The notes under the pieces were generated by a model. That model did no database searches. It was not told the DNA's origin and saw only the letters and a program-made list of their open reading frames with translations. A DNA stretch of 64,000 nucleotides from NCBI RefSeq assembly GCF_026339935.1, contig NZ_JAPEPX010000001.1, forward strand, positions 4,211,501-4,275,500, in the 5' to 3' direction. Positions within the stretch are counted from its first letter, which is position 1. Each line of letters begins with the position of its first letter. Positions 17,900 through 28,030 of the stretch are shown here, piece after piece. Position numbers and translations under genes: made by a program. The DNA comes from Streptomyces sp. NBC_01551 (GTDB lineage: Bacteria; Actinomycetota; Actinomycetes; Streptomycetales; Streptomycetaceae).

Positions 17900-18546
17900 C
17901 CGGGTCTGCGTCGCGGGACCGAGGGCAGGCCTTCCCCCTGTACATCGCGGTGGTGGCAGGTCTGCTCTTCGCCGCGCTCGCGTTCTTCGTCGTCGGAATG
18001 GCCGGTGACACCCGGAGCGACGCACAGGGCGCCGCCGACGCGGCGGCGCTCGCGGCCGCCCGTGAAGCCAGGGACACCGTGTTCGTGGGGGGCGATCTCG
18101 TCGCTTTCACGCCCGCAGATTGGGAGAAGATCCTTCAGGGCGACCGCTTCGAACTGCGGGGTGCCTGCGCCAAGGCTCAGAACTTCGCCGCCTCGAACGA
18201 TGCCACCGCGGAGTGCGAACCGGCGCTTCCCAAGTTTACTGTCGCCGTGACCACGAACGGCACCGTCGGGAAATCGGTCGTCCCGGGCAGCGAGAACGTA
18301 CACGGCAAGGCCACGGCCACCGCCGTGATCGAGTCGCGCTGCACGCTGAAGTCTGTTCCGACACCGACGGACACACCCACTGCAACGCCCAGCGCGACGC
18401 CTTCACCCGGCGGCGATGACACGGACAAGCCCGCTGTCGTCGCGTTCACGTGCAAGGGCGGTGCGTCCCTGGACGTAGATCCCTTGAAACCAGGCTCTTT
18501 GACACAGCTGGCGAGAAGACTCTTCAGCATTCGACTCACTGACTGA
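17896..18546 (+). CDS. tadG: TadG-like pilus protein
   Basis: This 216-residue protein starts RGQAFPLYIAVVAGLLFAALAFFVVG, the Tad-type N-terminal membrane segment. It continues with DTRSDAQGAADAAALAAAREARD, the Ala-rich stretch characteristic of the TadG/TadE N-terminal region, then an extracytoplasmic domain with four cysteines and a Thr/Pro linker (PTPTDTPTATPSATPSP). It overlaps the flp stop by ATGA. A role as envelope-anchoring minor component is inferred from its place and N-terminus. Confidence 0.82.
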   Translation: MTGSASRDRGQAFPLYIAVVAGLLFAALAFFVVGMAGDTRSDAQGAADAAALAAAREARDTVFVGGDLVAFTPADWEKILQGDRFELRGACAKAQNFAASNDATAECEPALPKFTVAVTTNGTVGKSVVPGSENVHGKATATAVIESRCTLKSVPTPTDTPTATPSATPSPGGDDTDKPAVVAFTCKGGASLDVDPLKPGSLTQLARRLFSIRLTD

Positions 18547-18576
18547 CAGCGAACGAGAGACGAGGAAGCGGCGTAA

Positions 18577-19161
18577 ATGAGCATTCGGCAGAAGGCGAAG
18601 GTCCGTGGGGGAGCGGCCGTTGCGGTTGCGGCGGTCTTGGCCCTCGCGTTGGCCGGGTGCGGAGGCGGCGACAAGCCGAAGGAGTCGCAGAAGCCGGCTT
18701 CCTCCCAAAGCCAGGGGGGCGGGGCTCAGAAGCCCGCGCCCAGCAGTGGCAACAGCACGGCGGCTCTTGAGGTGATCGCGACGGCGAAGGGGCCGGCCGG
18801 CATTGTCCTGGAGGTCAACTCGGTTGTGCGCGACGAGGACGGGTACCTCACCGTCAACGGCCAGCTGAAGAACACCGGGTCGCAGGCCTTCGTGCGGACC
18901 TCCGAGTGGAACGGTGTGGAGAAGAACGCCAGTCCGGCCTCCGTCGCCGGAGCCACGCTGGTCGACAGCGTGGGCAAGAAGCGGTACTACGTGCTGCGGG
19001 ACACCGAGGGCAGGTGCGCGTGCACCACCGGTCTATCGCGCATCGGGGCTTCGGAGACCGTCCCCTTCTTCGCGCAGTTCCCCGCACCGCCGACCACGAC
19101 CACCGAGGTCGTCTTCGGCCTGCCGACCTTCGACACGGCCACACTCAAGATCTCCGGGTGA
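18577..19161 (+). CDS. Putative lipoprotein of the tad locus
   Basis: The 194-residue product has a type II signal peptide with lipobox LALAGC (Cys about residue 28), a Lys/Ser/Gln-rich linker and a beta-rich domain. That domain has a conserved-looking CAC pair (EGRCACTTGLSRIG) and the end TEVVFGLPTFDTATLKISG. No enzyme motif was seen. It lies 30 bases after the tadG-like gene and 4 bases before an OmpA-like gene, so a role at the outer face of the membrane around the pilus is likely but not proven. Confidence 0.82.
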   Translation: MSIRQKAKVRGGAAVAVAAVLALALAGCGGGDKPKESQKPASSQSQGGGAQKPAPSSGNSTAALEVIATAKGPAGIVLEVNSVVRDEDGYLTVNGQLKNTGSQAFVRTSEWNGVEKNASPASVAGATLVDSVGKKRYYVLRDTEGRCACTTGLSRIGASETVPFFAQFPAPPTTTTEVVFGLPTFDTATLKISG

Positions 19162-19165
19162 CCCC

Positions 19166-19804
19166 ATGACCACACGCCACCGCACCACCGCCGCCACGGC
19201 CGTCGTCGGTCTCGTCATCGCCGGCGCCCACTTCATAGGCGCCGCCAGCGCCCACGCAGACGACGTCAAGCCGTCCACACCCCCCGGCACCGAGCCTTCC
19301 GCCTCGCCGCCCGTGGTCGTCAAGCCCGACTCCCCGCGCCTCAAGCTCCCGCAGGGCGGGGTCCTCGCGCCGCCCAAGGTGCTCGACATGGTGGAGGTCG
19401 TCGAAGACCTCGGCGGCGAGCAGCGCCGCCAGGAGACCAACCAGACCGTCATGATGGCGCTCCAGTCCGAGGTGCTCTTCCCCGAGAACAGCGCCGTGTT
19501 CAACGCCCAGGCCGCCGCCCGGATACAGGCCATCGCCAACGAGATCAACCAGCAGAAGGCGACCCGCGTCCGGGTCTTCGGGTTCACCGACGACCAGGGC
19601 AGCTACGAGCACGGCAAGGAGCTCTCCAAGCAGCGGGCCGACGCCGTGCAGGTGGAGCTGGCCAAGACCGTCACCAACCCCAGCGTCATCTTCGACGTCC
19701 GGGGCTACAGCGAGGACTACCCGATCGCCGACAACGGCACCGAGGAAGGCCGCAAGAAGAACCGCCGGGTCGAGATCACCTTCCCGCGCGGCGCGGCCGG
19801 CTAG
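19166..19804 (+). CDS. Secreted OmpA-like (peptidoglycan-binding) protein of the tad locus
   Basis: This 212-residue protein has a signal peptide (ending ASAHADD, about residue 31), a Pro-rich segment and an OmpA C-terminal-like domain (about 100-210). The domain has VLFPENSAVFN, the peptidoglycan-contact Asp/Arg region GFTDDQGSYEHGKELSKQRADAV and the end GRKKNRRVEITF. OmpA-like domains bind diaminopimelate-containing peptidoglycan. In a cell without an outer membrane it would tie the pilus apparatus to the wall. It starts 4 bases after the lipoprotein stop, at the end of the tad unit. Confidence 0.88.
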   Translation: MTTRHRTTAATAVVGLVIAGAHFIGAASAHADDVKPSTPPGTEPSASPPVVVKPDSPRLKLPQGGVLAPPKVLDMVEVVEDLGGEQRRQETNQTVMMALQSEVLFPENSAVFNAQAAARIQAIANEINQQKATRVRVFGFTDDQGSYEHGKELSKQRADAVQVELAKTVTNPSVIFDVRGYSEDYPIADNGTEEGRKKNRRVEITFPRGAAG

Positions 19805-20010
19805 CCCCGCAGGCAGGGCGATCGTCCGTGCTCAGCAGCAGGCGGCCGCCCGGGTTCCACCCGGCGATGCTCGCTCACGCCTGCGGCGGATCCACCCGAT
19901 CCGCACGCGTCTGCCCCGGAGCAGCGGCGTTCCACCGGGCCGGGCGAGCACGCCCAACGGCGCCCACCGTGCCGCGTCCCAGTCGCGGCCACGCGGAGGG
20001 CGGCCCGCGT

Positions 20011-20550
20011 TCAGCGGCTCGCGTCGAGCAGGACGCGCGCCGCCTCCCCGGCCCGGGTGGCCGGGGCGGGGCCCGGGGTGAGGGCCGCCACCGCCGTCGC
20101 GCCCTCGGCCAGGAGCAGGAGCTGGTCCGCCAGGGCCTCGCGGTCCGGGCCGACCAGCTCGCCCAGCAGGGCCCGTAGCTCCGTCTTGTGGCGGCGCACC
20201 ACGTCCAGGACCCCGGCCGGGCCCGCGCCCAGTTCCCCGTACGCGTTCAGGAACGCGCAGCCGCGGAAGTCCGGCTCCGAGAACCACCGGCCGAGCCAGT
20301 CGAAGACGGCCGCGACCGGATCGGCGGCGCCCGCCACCGCCTCGCGCAGGCTCGCCGTCCAGCGCCGGTCGCGGCGTTCCAGGTAGGCCGTGACCAGGGC
20401 TTCCTTGGCGGGGAAGAGCCGGTAGAGCCGCTTGAGCGGGACGCCCGACTCGTTGCGGATGCGGTCCATGCCGACGGCCTGGACGCCCTCGGCGTAGAAG
20501 AGCGCCTCGGCGGCGTCCAGCAGGCGGGTCCGGGCCTCTTCGTCGTCCAT
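20011..20550 (-). CDS. TetR-family regulator controlling the DUF1348 gene
   Basis: This 179-residue regulator has an N-terminal TetR helix-turn-helix (about 5-50, [45 protein letters not shown] split over its helices) and an all-helical ligand domain with [11 protein letters not shown], seen in TetR proteins that answer to reactive or aromatic compounds. It is divergent from the DUF1348 gene, and two perfect palindromes lie between them. The 206 bases downstream (19805-20010) show no gene. Confidence 0.9.
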   Translation of the reverse strand: MDDEEARTRLLDAAEALFYAEGVQAVGMDRIRNESGVPLKRLYRLFPAKEALVTAYLERRDRRWTASLREAVAGAADPVAAVFDWLGRWFSEPDFRGCAFLNAYGELGAGPAGVLDVVRRHKTELRALLGELVGPDREALADQLLLLAEGATAVAALTPGPAPATRAGEAARVLLDASR

Positions 20551-20581
20551 GCAGGCAGCGTAGCCCAGAACCGCTTGCGCT

Positions 20582-20620
20582 GAGAACGCCCGTTCTCTAT
20601 GGTCGAGAACGAGCGTTCTC
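20582..20620. promoter_or_regulatory. Twin palindromic TetR operators
   Basis: GAGAACGCCCGTTCTC (20582-20597) and GAGAACGAGCGTTCTC (20605-20620) have identical 7-base arms around 2 central bases. Their centres are 23 bases apart. They lie between the tetR gene (start 20550) and the DUF1348 gene (start 20664), so both genes should be repressed together. Confidence 0.85.
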
Positions 20621-20663
20621 CCGCTCGTCGGGCCGTTCCCGCCGCTTTCGAGAGGTGTCCTCC

Positions 20664-21113
20664 ATGACCGACGTGACTGACATGACTGCCATGACCACTA
20701 CCGCCGTACGCCCGCCCCTGCCCCCCTTCACCGAGGAGAGCGCCCGCGCCAAGGTCCAGGCCGCCGAGGACGCCTGGAACAGCCGCGACCCCGAACGCGT
20801 CGCCCTCGCCTACACCGAGGACTCCGTCTGGCGCAACCGCGACCGCTTCCTCACCGGCCGCGCCGAGATCCGCGCCTTCCTCGCCGACAAGTGGGAGCGC
20901 GAGCTCGACTACCGGCTGCGCAAGGAGCTGTGGGCCTACACCGGCAACCGCATCTCCGTCCGCTTCGAGTACGAGTGGCACGACGCGTCCGGCCAGTGGT
21001 GGCGCAGCCACGGCAACGAGCAGTGGGAGTTCGACGCCGACGGCCTGATGCGCCGCCGCGAGGCCAGCATCAACGACGTCCCGATCGAGGAGTCGCGCCG
21101 CCGCCTGCGCTGA
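20664..21113 (+). CDS. DUF1348 NTF2-like protein
   Basis: This 149-residue protein belongs to the DUF1348 branch of the NTF2/SnoaL fold, shown by [36 protein letters not shown] and the C-terminal [21 protein letters not shown]. Family members are small cytosolic proteins without an assigned reaction, often under TetR control. The ATG at 20664 has AGAGG 8 bases upstream. A GTG at 20655 is a less likely start. Twin palindromes lie just upstream. Confidence 0.88.
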   Translation: MTDVTDMTAMTTTAVRPPLPPFTEESARAKVQAAEDAWNSRDPERVALAYTEDSVWRNRDRFLTGRAEIRAFLADKWERELDYRLRKELWAYTGNRISVRFEYEWHDASGQWWRSHGNEQWEFDADGLMRRREASINDVPIEESRRRLR

Positions 21114-21172
21114 GCCGCCGCGCCGCTGAGCCGGACGCGTGACGCCCGGGGTCGGTGGCCCCCGTCCGAGGT

Positions 21173-22015
21173 ATGTCTGTGGGCATGTCTCGGGTGCGGG
21201 TGAACGGCGTCGACCTCTTCTACGAGCTCGCCGGCGCGGGCGAACCGCTCGTCCTGGTGCACGGTTCCTGGACCGACCACCGCGGCTGGCGGTTCGTCCT
21301 CCCGCGCCTGACGCGTTCGTTCCGGGTGCTGGTCTACGACCGCCGGGGCCACAGCCTCAGCGAGCGCCCGCCCGGCCAGGGCACCCGGGCGCAGGACGAG
21401 GCCGACCTGGCGGCTCTCGTCGAGACCCTGGACCTGGCCCCGGCCCACGTCGTCGGGAACTCCTTCGGCGGGGCCACCGCGCTCGGCCTCGCCACCCGCC
21501 GCCCCGAACTCTTGCGCACCCTCGCCGTCCACGAGCCCCCGCTCATGGACGTCGTCGACGGCGACCCGGAACTCCGGCCGCTGATGCGGGCCACCCGGCG
21601 CGACATGGACGCCGTCCTCGAAGCCCTGCGCGCGGGCGAGGAGCGCGAGGGCGCCCGCCTCTTCGTGGAGCGCGTCGCCTCCGGGCCCGGCGAGTGGGAG
21701 CGGATGCCGGAGCGGATCCGGGAGGGCTTCGTCGCCAACGCGCCCACCTTCGCCGACGAACACGGGGACCCGGACTGGGCGCGCCTCGACCTCACCCGCC
21801 TCGCCGGCCACGCCGGACCCGTGATGCTGACGTCGGGCGGCGAGGGCCTGCCCTGGTTCCCCGTGATCATCGGGAAGCTCGCGGCCGTGCTCGGGCGGGC
21901 ACGGGTCGAGACCCTGGAGGGGGCGGGCCACGTCCCCCACCTGACCCACCCGGACCTGTACGTCGACCGGCTCACGGCCTTCATCGAGGCGTCGGCCGCC
22001 CCGCCCCGCCCCTGA
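21173..22015 (+). CDS. Alpha/beta-hydrolase fold protein
   Basis: This ~280-residue cytosolic hydrolase has the alpha/beta fold with oxyanion motif LVLVHGSWTDH, nucleophile elbow GNSFGG (Ser) and a terminal catalytic His in GAGHVPHLTHP. Family members include esterases, epoxide hydrolases and haloperoxidase-like enzymes, and the substrate cannot be told. The start is uncertain: ATG 21173, GTG 21179 and ATG 21185 are in frame, and the CGAGG at 21166-21170 suits the GTG at 21179 best. It may be the last gene of the DUF1348 unit. Confidence 0.88.
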   Translation: MSVGMSRVRVNGVDLFYELAGAGEPLVLVHGSWTDHRGWRFVLPRLTRSFRVLVYDRRGHSLSERPPGQGTRAQDEADLAALVETLDLAPAHVVGNSFGGATALGLATRRPELLRTLAVHEPPLMDVVDGDPELRPLMRATRRDMDAVLEALRAGEEREGARLFVERVASGPGEWERMPERIREGFVANAPTFADEHGDPDWARLDLTRLAGHAGPVMLTSGGEGLPWFPVIIGKLAAVLGRARVETLEGAGHVPHLTHPDLYVDRLTAFIEASAAPPRP

Positions 22016-22025
22016 CCGTTCGGGT

Positions 22026-22607
22026 TCAGTGCGAGTGCGCCTGCGTGATGAGGTCCATGGCGACCGTGAGGGCCGCCTGGCGGGTCTCCTCCGGGTCGGC
22101 CTTCACGTGCTGGAGGAACATCATCCCCGCGTGCAGCGTGAACAGGGCGCTCACGCAGCGGACCTGGTCGTCCAGCGGGCGGTCCGCGGCCTGGAGGAGT
22201 TCGACCAGGACGAAGAGCCGGCGCTTCATCGTCTCGCCGATGCTCAACTCCCGCATCGTCGCCTGGTTCTCCTGCATGAAGCGGAACAGCGGCGCGCCCG
22301 CCGCCATCGCCTCGCTGTAGCGGCGCAGCACCTCCCGCTTCATCTCCAGCGTCTTCGGCTGCTCCTGCGCCCACTCGATCAGCTCGTCGACCGGCCGCGT
22401 CAGGTCGTCGAAGAGGCTGATGATGATGTCTTCCTTGGTCTTGAAGTGGTAGTAGAGCGCCGCCTTCGTGACGTCGAGCCGCTCCGCGATCTCCCGCAGC
22501 GACGTCTTCTCGTACCCCTGCTCGGCGAAGAGCTCCAACGCGACGTCCTGGATCCGCTGGCGCGTGTCGCCCCGCCGCTGCTGCGGACTGCTGCTGCTGC
22601 TGGACAT
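22026..22607 (-). CDS. TetR-family regulator of the DHA2 exporter
   Basis: This 193-residue regulator has a run of serines, then the TetR helix-turn-helix (IQDVALELFAEQGYEKTSLR and EIAERLDVTKAALYYHFKTK). The ligand domain has several Met and Phe residues suited to hydrophobic drugs. The ATG at 22607 is preceded by GGGGAGAG. It is divergent from an efflux-pump gene across a long inverted repeat, the classical arrangement of a drug-responsive repressor. It ends 10 bases from the stop of the convergent hydrolase gene. Confidence 0.93.
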   Translation of the reverse strand: MSSSSSSPQQRRGDTRQRIQDVALELFAEQGYEKTSLREIAERLDVTKAALYYHFKTKEDIIISLFDDLTRPVDELIEWAQEQPKTLEMKREVLRRYSEAMAAGAPLFRFMQENQATMRELSIGETMKRRLFVLVELLQAADRPLDDQVRCVSALFTLHAGMMFLQHVKADPEETRQAALTVAMDLITQAHSH

Positions 22608-22625
22608 GACGCTCTCCCCAAAGTT

Positions 22626-24326
<1,701 letters not shown>

Positions 24327-24392
24327 CCGACCTGCGCGACGTAGACGACGGACACCGCGTACGCGACGCACACGACCCACTACGCGCGCCCG

Positions 24393-24429
24393 CCCCGGCC
24401 GCTTCGGGAACTTCCCGGAGCGGCCGGGG
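24393..24429 (+). terminator. Rho-independent terminator of the exporter gene
   Basis: CCCCGGCCGCT (24393-24403) pairs with AGCGGCCGGGG (24419-24429), with further pairing of CGGGAA and TTCCCG inside. The hairpin is followed by TTTTGGTTT. Confidence 0.88.
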
Positions 24430-24586
24430 TTTTGGTTTGGGTCGCGAGCGATTTAGGGTGATCAAGGACTAAAGGCCCATGGCGTAAACGTAGATTTAGG
24501 GCCTATTTGGTGGGAACCCCTCCGCTGGAGCCGACGTCATGACCCTTGGAGGGGCTCACCGATGGCGGTACGGGGAGGGGACGTTC

Positions 24587-25468
24587 ATGGGGTTCAAGGA
24601 GCGCATACGCAGCCAGGGCGTACGGGCCCGGATAGCCGTCGCGGCATCGGCCGCGGCCGTGGCGGCGACGGTGTGGGGAGTGGTGGCACTCGTCGACCCG
24701 GGCCAGCAGAGCCTGCAGGACAACGCCTCACGGCAGGCGCAGCACCCGACACCGGACGGCAAGGACGGCAAGGGTGGGAAGGACGGCAAGGACGGCCAGG
24801 GCGGCGGCGACGCCGCGGGCGGCGGTCCCCGCGTGCCCGAGACCATCGCCCACGCCTCCGAGAGCGGCGGGAACGCCGTCAACATCACCATCGACGACGG
24901 CCCCGACCCCCGCTGGACCCCCCAGATCCTCGACATACTGAAGCGCCACGACGTCAAGGCCACCTTCTGCATGGTCGGCCCGCAGGCCAAGGCCCACCCC
25001 GACCTGGTCAAGAAGGTCGTCGAAGGCGGCCACCGGCTCTGCGACCACACCATGGACCACGACACCTCCATGGACAAGAAGCCCGTGGCGTACCAGGAGC
25101 AGCAGATCCTGGAGGCGAAGAAGCTGATCGAGGAGGCCGCGGGCGGCGCGAAGGTCGAGTACTACCGGGCCCCCGGCGGCGCGTTCACCCCCGACAGCCG
25201 GCGCATCGCCGCCGCGAACGGGATGCGTCCGCTCGGCTGGAACGTCGACACCAAGGACTTCCAGAAGCCCGGCGTGGCCGCGATCGTCAACTCGGTCAAG
25301 CGGGAGATCGGCAACGGCCCGACGGTCCTCTTCCACGACGGCGGCGGCAACCGCACGCAGTCCGTCGAGGCCCTCGACCAGGTGCTCGCCTGGCTGAAGG
25401 ACCAGGGCCGCCCGACCGGCTTCCCCGTGCGCACGGTCGACGACAACCCCGGCCCCCCGGCCTCCTGA
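24587..25468 (+). CDS. Membrane-anchored polysaccharide deacetylase (NodB domain, CE4)
   Basis: This 293-residue protein has an N-terminal membrane or signal segment (about 16-36), a Gly/Lys/Asp-rich linker (about 55-80) and a NodB domain (about 95-285). CE4 motifs are visible: TIDDGPD (D103/D104), the zinc site H154xxxH158 in CDHTMDHD, RAPGGAF, and VLFHDGGGNR near the end. CE4 enzymes de-N-acetylate peptidoglycan or chitin-like polymers outside the cell. The ATG at 24587 is preceded by GGGGAGGGG. The AT-rich stretch at 24450-24520 probably holds the promoter. Confidence 0.93.
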   Translation: MGFKERIRSQGVRARIAVAASAAAVAATVWGVVALVDPGQQSLQDNASRQAQHPTPDGKDGKGGKDGKDGQGGGDAAGGGPRVPETIAHASESGGNAVNITIDDGPDPRWTPQILDILKRHDVKATFCMVGPQAKAHPDLVKKVVEGGHRLCDHTMDHDTSMDKKPVAYQEQQILEAKKLIEEAAGGAKVEYYRAPGGAFTPDSRRIAAANGMRPLGWNVDTKDFQKPGVAAIVNSVKREIGNGPTVLFHDGGGNRTQSVEALDQVLAWLKDQGRPTGFPVRTVDDNPGPPAS

Positions 25469-25595
25469 CGCCCCGCCCGCGAAGGCCGCCTGACACGCCG
25501 TCGGGCGGCGAACGGGTGAGGGTCGCCGCCCCCGCCCCGCCCGCGGTGTTCCCTGGTCGGGCAGCAGCATCCGCACGCCTGACCAGGAGGCCCCC

Positions 25596-25919
25596 GTGAT
25601 CGCCCCGAGCCGGCTGTCCGACCCCGCCGTCCGCGCCTTCGTCCACGCCGTCAACGCGGGCGACCGGGCTGCCTTCCAGCAGGCCCTCGCCCCGGACGCG
25701 ACGATGTCCGACGACGGCTCGGACCGCGACCTCGCCCAGTGGGCCGAGAAGGAGATCTTCTCCTCCGGCGGCCACATGGACATCGAGACCGAGTCCGACG
25801 GCGGACGCGCCCTCGTCGTCAACTACCGCAACGACACCTGGGGCGAGATGCGCACCGCCTGGCAGTTCACCGTCACCGCCGACGGGCGCGTCAGCCGCTT
25901 CGAGACCGGCCAGGCCTGA
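25596..25919 (+). CDS. Small NTF2/SnoaL-like protein
   Basis: This 107-residue protein has the short NTF2-like pattern, with FVHAVNAGDRAAFQQALAPDATMSDDG at the N-terminus and a terminal strand TADGRVSRFETGQ. No catalytic residues can be assigned. The GTG at 25596 is supported by CAGGAGG seven bases upstream. It ends 13 bases before the stop of the convergent serine hydrolase gene. Confidence 0.82.
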   Translation: MIAPSRLSDPAVRAFVHAVNAGDRAAFQQALAPDATMSDDGSDRDLAQWAEKEIFSSGGHMDIETESDGGRALVVNYRNDTWGEMRTAWQFTVTADGRVSRFETGQA

Positions 25920-25932
25920 GCGCCCGGGGCAC

Positions 25933-27075
25933 CTACCCCGCCGCCCGCGCCGCCTTCAGCACCGCCGCCGTCAGGCGCTCGTTCTCCGGAGCCACCCCGC
26001 CCGGGAAGCCGAACCGGCGGCGCGTGTACGCGTACGCCACGCCCGTCGCCGGGTCGGCGAAGCCCAGCGCGCCCGCAGCGCCGGTGTGCCCGAGGGCCTG
26101 CGGCCCGACCGCGGGCATCAGCTCGAAGCCCAGCGCGAAGTGGTCCGGCTCCGGAGTGACCAGGTCCGGGCCCGGCGTGTGCGGCTTCGCGAACTCGGCG
26201 GCCGTGTCCGGCTTGAGGAGGGCGGCGCGGCCGTCCACCTCGCCGATCGCCGCGGCGAACATGCCCGCGACGCCGCGCGCCGAGCCGGTCCCGCCCGCCG
26301 AGCCCGGGCCGAGCGCCCTCACCTTCGGGTGGTTGGCGAACGCCACCAGGTCCATCGGCGGGTCGGTGTGCCAGTTGAACGCGACGTTCATCAGCGCGGG
26401 CGGCGCCGGCTGGTCCGCCAGCGCGGCCAGCTGCTCGGGCGTCGGCAGCGGCTCCAGGATCGGCTTCCAGCGCCCCTCCGCCGCGGTGGGCAGGCCCAGG
26501 TACAGGTCCAGGCCGTACGGGGCGCGGATCCGCTCCTCGTAGATCTCCTGGAGGGAGCGCCCGGTCGCCCGCCGCACCACCTCGCCGGTCAGCGCGGCGA
26601 TGACGAACGCGTGGTACCCGGAGCCCTTTCCGGGCTCCCAGTACGGCTTCTGGCGGACCAGCTCCGCCGCGAGCAGCGCGTCGTCCGCCAGTTCCTCGAT
26701 GGTGAATCCCTCGGGCCTGTTGATCAGGCCGGACTTGTGCGCGACCAGCTCGCGCACGGTCAGCCGCTCCTTGCCGTCGCCCGTGAACTCCGGCCAGTAC
26801 GCCGACACCAGCTGGTCCAGCTCCAGGACGCCGTCCTGCACGAGCAGCGCCACCACCAGGTGGGAGGCGGCCTTGGAGATCGAGTAGACGCCGGTCAGGG
26901 TGTCCCCGTCGGTGTCCTCGCCGGCCCACAGGTCGACCACGGTCCGGCCGTGGTGGCGTACGGCGAACTGGGCTTCGGGGGAGTGGGTCTCGGCCGCGAC
27001 GAACGCGGCGAACTCCTCCCGCACCGACTCCCAGCCGGCCGCCACCGTGCCGTGGACGCTTGTGTTCTCGCTCAT
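25933..27075 (-). CDS. Serine hydrolase of the beta-lactamase/EstB family
   Basis: This 380-residue protein has the class C beta-lactamase-like fold with nucleophile motif SISK (SxxK) near residue 65, the second motif Tyr in GSGYHAFV, and a C-terminal GHTGAAGALGFADP segment replacing the KTG box. There is no signal peptide, so it is probably a cytosolic esterase or D-Ala peptidase-like enzyme rather than a resistance lactamase. EstB-type esterases share this layout. The ATG at 27075 is used. Confidence 0.9.
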   Translation of the reverse strand: MSENTSVHGTVAAGWESVREEFAAFVAAETHSPEAQFAVRHHGRTVVDLWAGEDTDGDTLTGVYSISKAASHLVVALLVQDGVLELDQLVSAYWPEFTGDGKERLTVRELVAHKSGLINRPEGFTIEELADDALLAAELVRQKPYWEPGKGSGYHAFVIAALTGEVVRRATGRSLQEIYEERIRAPYGLDLYLGLPTAAEGRWKPILEPLPTPEQLAALADQPAPPALMNVAFNWHTDPPMDLVAFANHPKVRALGPGSAGGTGSARGVAGMFAAAIGEVDGRAALLKPDTAAEFAKPHTPGPDLVTPEPDHFALGFELMPAVGPQALGHTGAAGALGFADPATGVAYAYTRRRFGFPGGVAPENERLTAAVLKAARAAG

Positions 27076-27254
27076 GTGATCCCCCGTGAATCAGATCGTT
27101 CCGTCATTCCTGAACCGGACCAACTGAAGATCATCGGCTGATATTCCTGGGGTCGCGGCGACTGTGTCACCTTGCCGTCCGGTGCGCTCTCCCTTACGGG
27201 TGAACGCGCGCCCGGCGTCGTTCCGGCCCGCAGCGGGCCCCCGTTGGACCGGGC

Positions 27255-27875
27255 ATGAAGCGCACCCGCATCGCCGTCCTCGCCCTCGCCGCCGCCGCGG
27301 CGGCCCTCGCCCCGGCCCTCGGTCAGGGCGCCACCGCGGCCGAGGGCACGTACCTCCAGGACCCGGGCGGCGGCGAGAAGTCGATGAAGTCGATGTGGAC
27401 CAAGGACGAGATGCACAAGGTGGAGGGGCAGCTCCGCTTCTTCCCCGGGGTCCAGTACAAGACGGTGACCCGGCCCGGCCCTTCCGCCGCACCGGAGTAC
27501 GAACGGCAGGTGGGCGACCCCAAGACGCTGGCCTGGCAGCCCTCGTACGAGTTCGCCTGGGCGGTGTCCGATTCGACGCTGGTGAAGAAGACGCTGACCA
27601 CGAAGGAGGGCGGGCACCCGATCGTCGTGCACGCCGTCCTGCGCGCCCCCGACCGGAGCAAGGCGGGCGAGGTGCGGCGCGAGCTGCGCGAACGTCCGGC
27701 CACCGGGCGGGAGAAGATCCCGGGCGGGAAGCGGATCGCATGTGACACCGGTGAGTACACGGTGGAGTGGTCGGTCACCCGCTCCGGCTACGGAACGCTG
27801 TCGGGGACCCTGCGCTGGGACTCCGGCTGCGAGCAGTACCGCACGGCGTTCGCCGACGGCAACGGGCCTCGGTAG
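27255..27875 (+). CDS. Secreted protein of unknown function
   Basis: The 206-residue product begins with a clear signal peptide (KRTR, then AVLALAAAAAALAPALG, ending near ATAAEG). The mature part has no family I recognise. It is rich in Lys and Asp/Glu and has two cysteines (IACDTGEY and DSGCEQY) that may form a disulfide. The ATG at 27255 is the only sensible start because the signal peptide begins there. The gene stands alone between the serine hydrolase promoter and the convergent solute-binding protein gene. Confidence 0.8.
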   Translation: MKRTRIAVLALAAAAAALAPALGQGATAAEGTYLQDPGGGEKSMKSMWTKDEMHKVEGQLRFFPGVQYKTVTRPGPSAAPEYERQVGDPKTLAWQPSYEFAWAVSDSTLVKKTLTTKEGGHPIVVHAVLRAPDRSKAGEVRRELRERPATGREKIPGGKRIACDTGEYTVEWSVTRSGYGTLSGTLRWDSGCEQYRTAFADGNGPR

Positions 27876-28030
27876 CCCTGAAGGGTGAGGGGCCGGCCGC
27901 CCCGGGCACCTCGTGAGTGCTCGTCGGGCGGCTGGTCCGCGGCCTTGGATCAAGAGCCGTGGCAGCCATGATGCCGCACGGGGTGGGCGGCGGCAGGGGT
28001 CGAAGGTCCCGGATCGGCGGGTGGGGCCGG

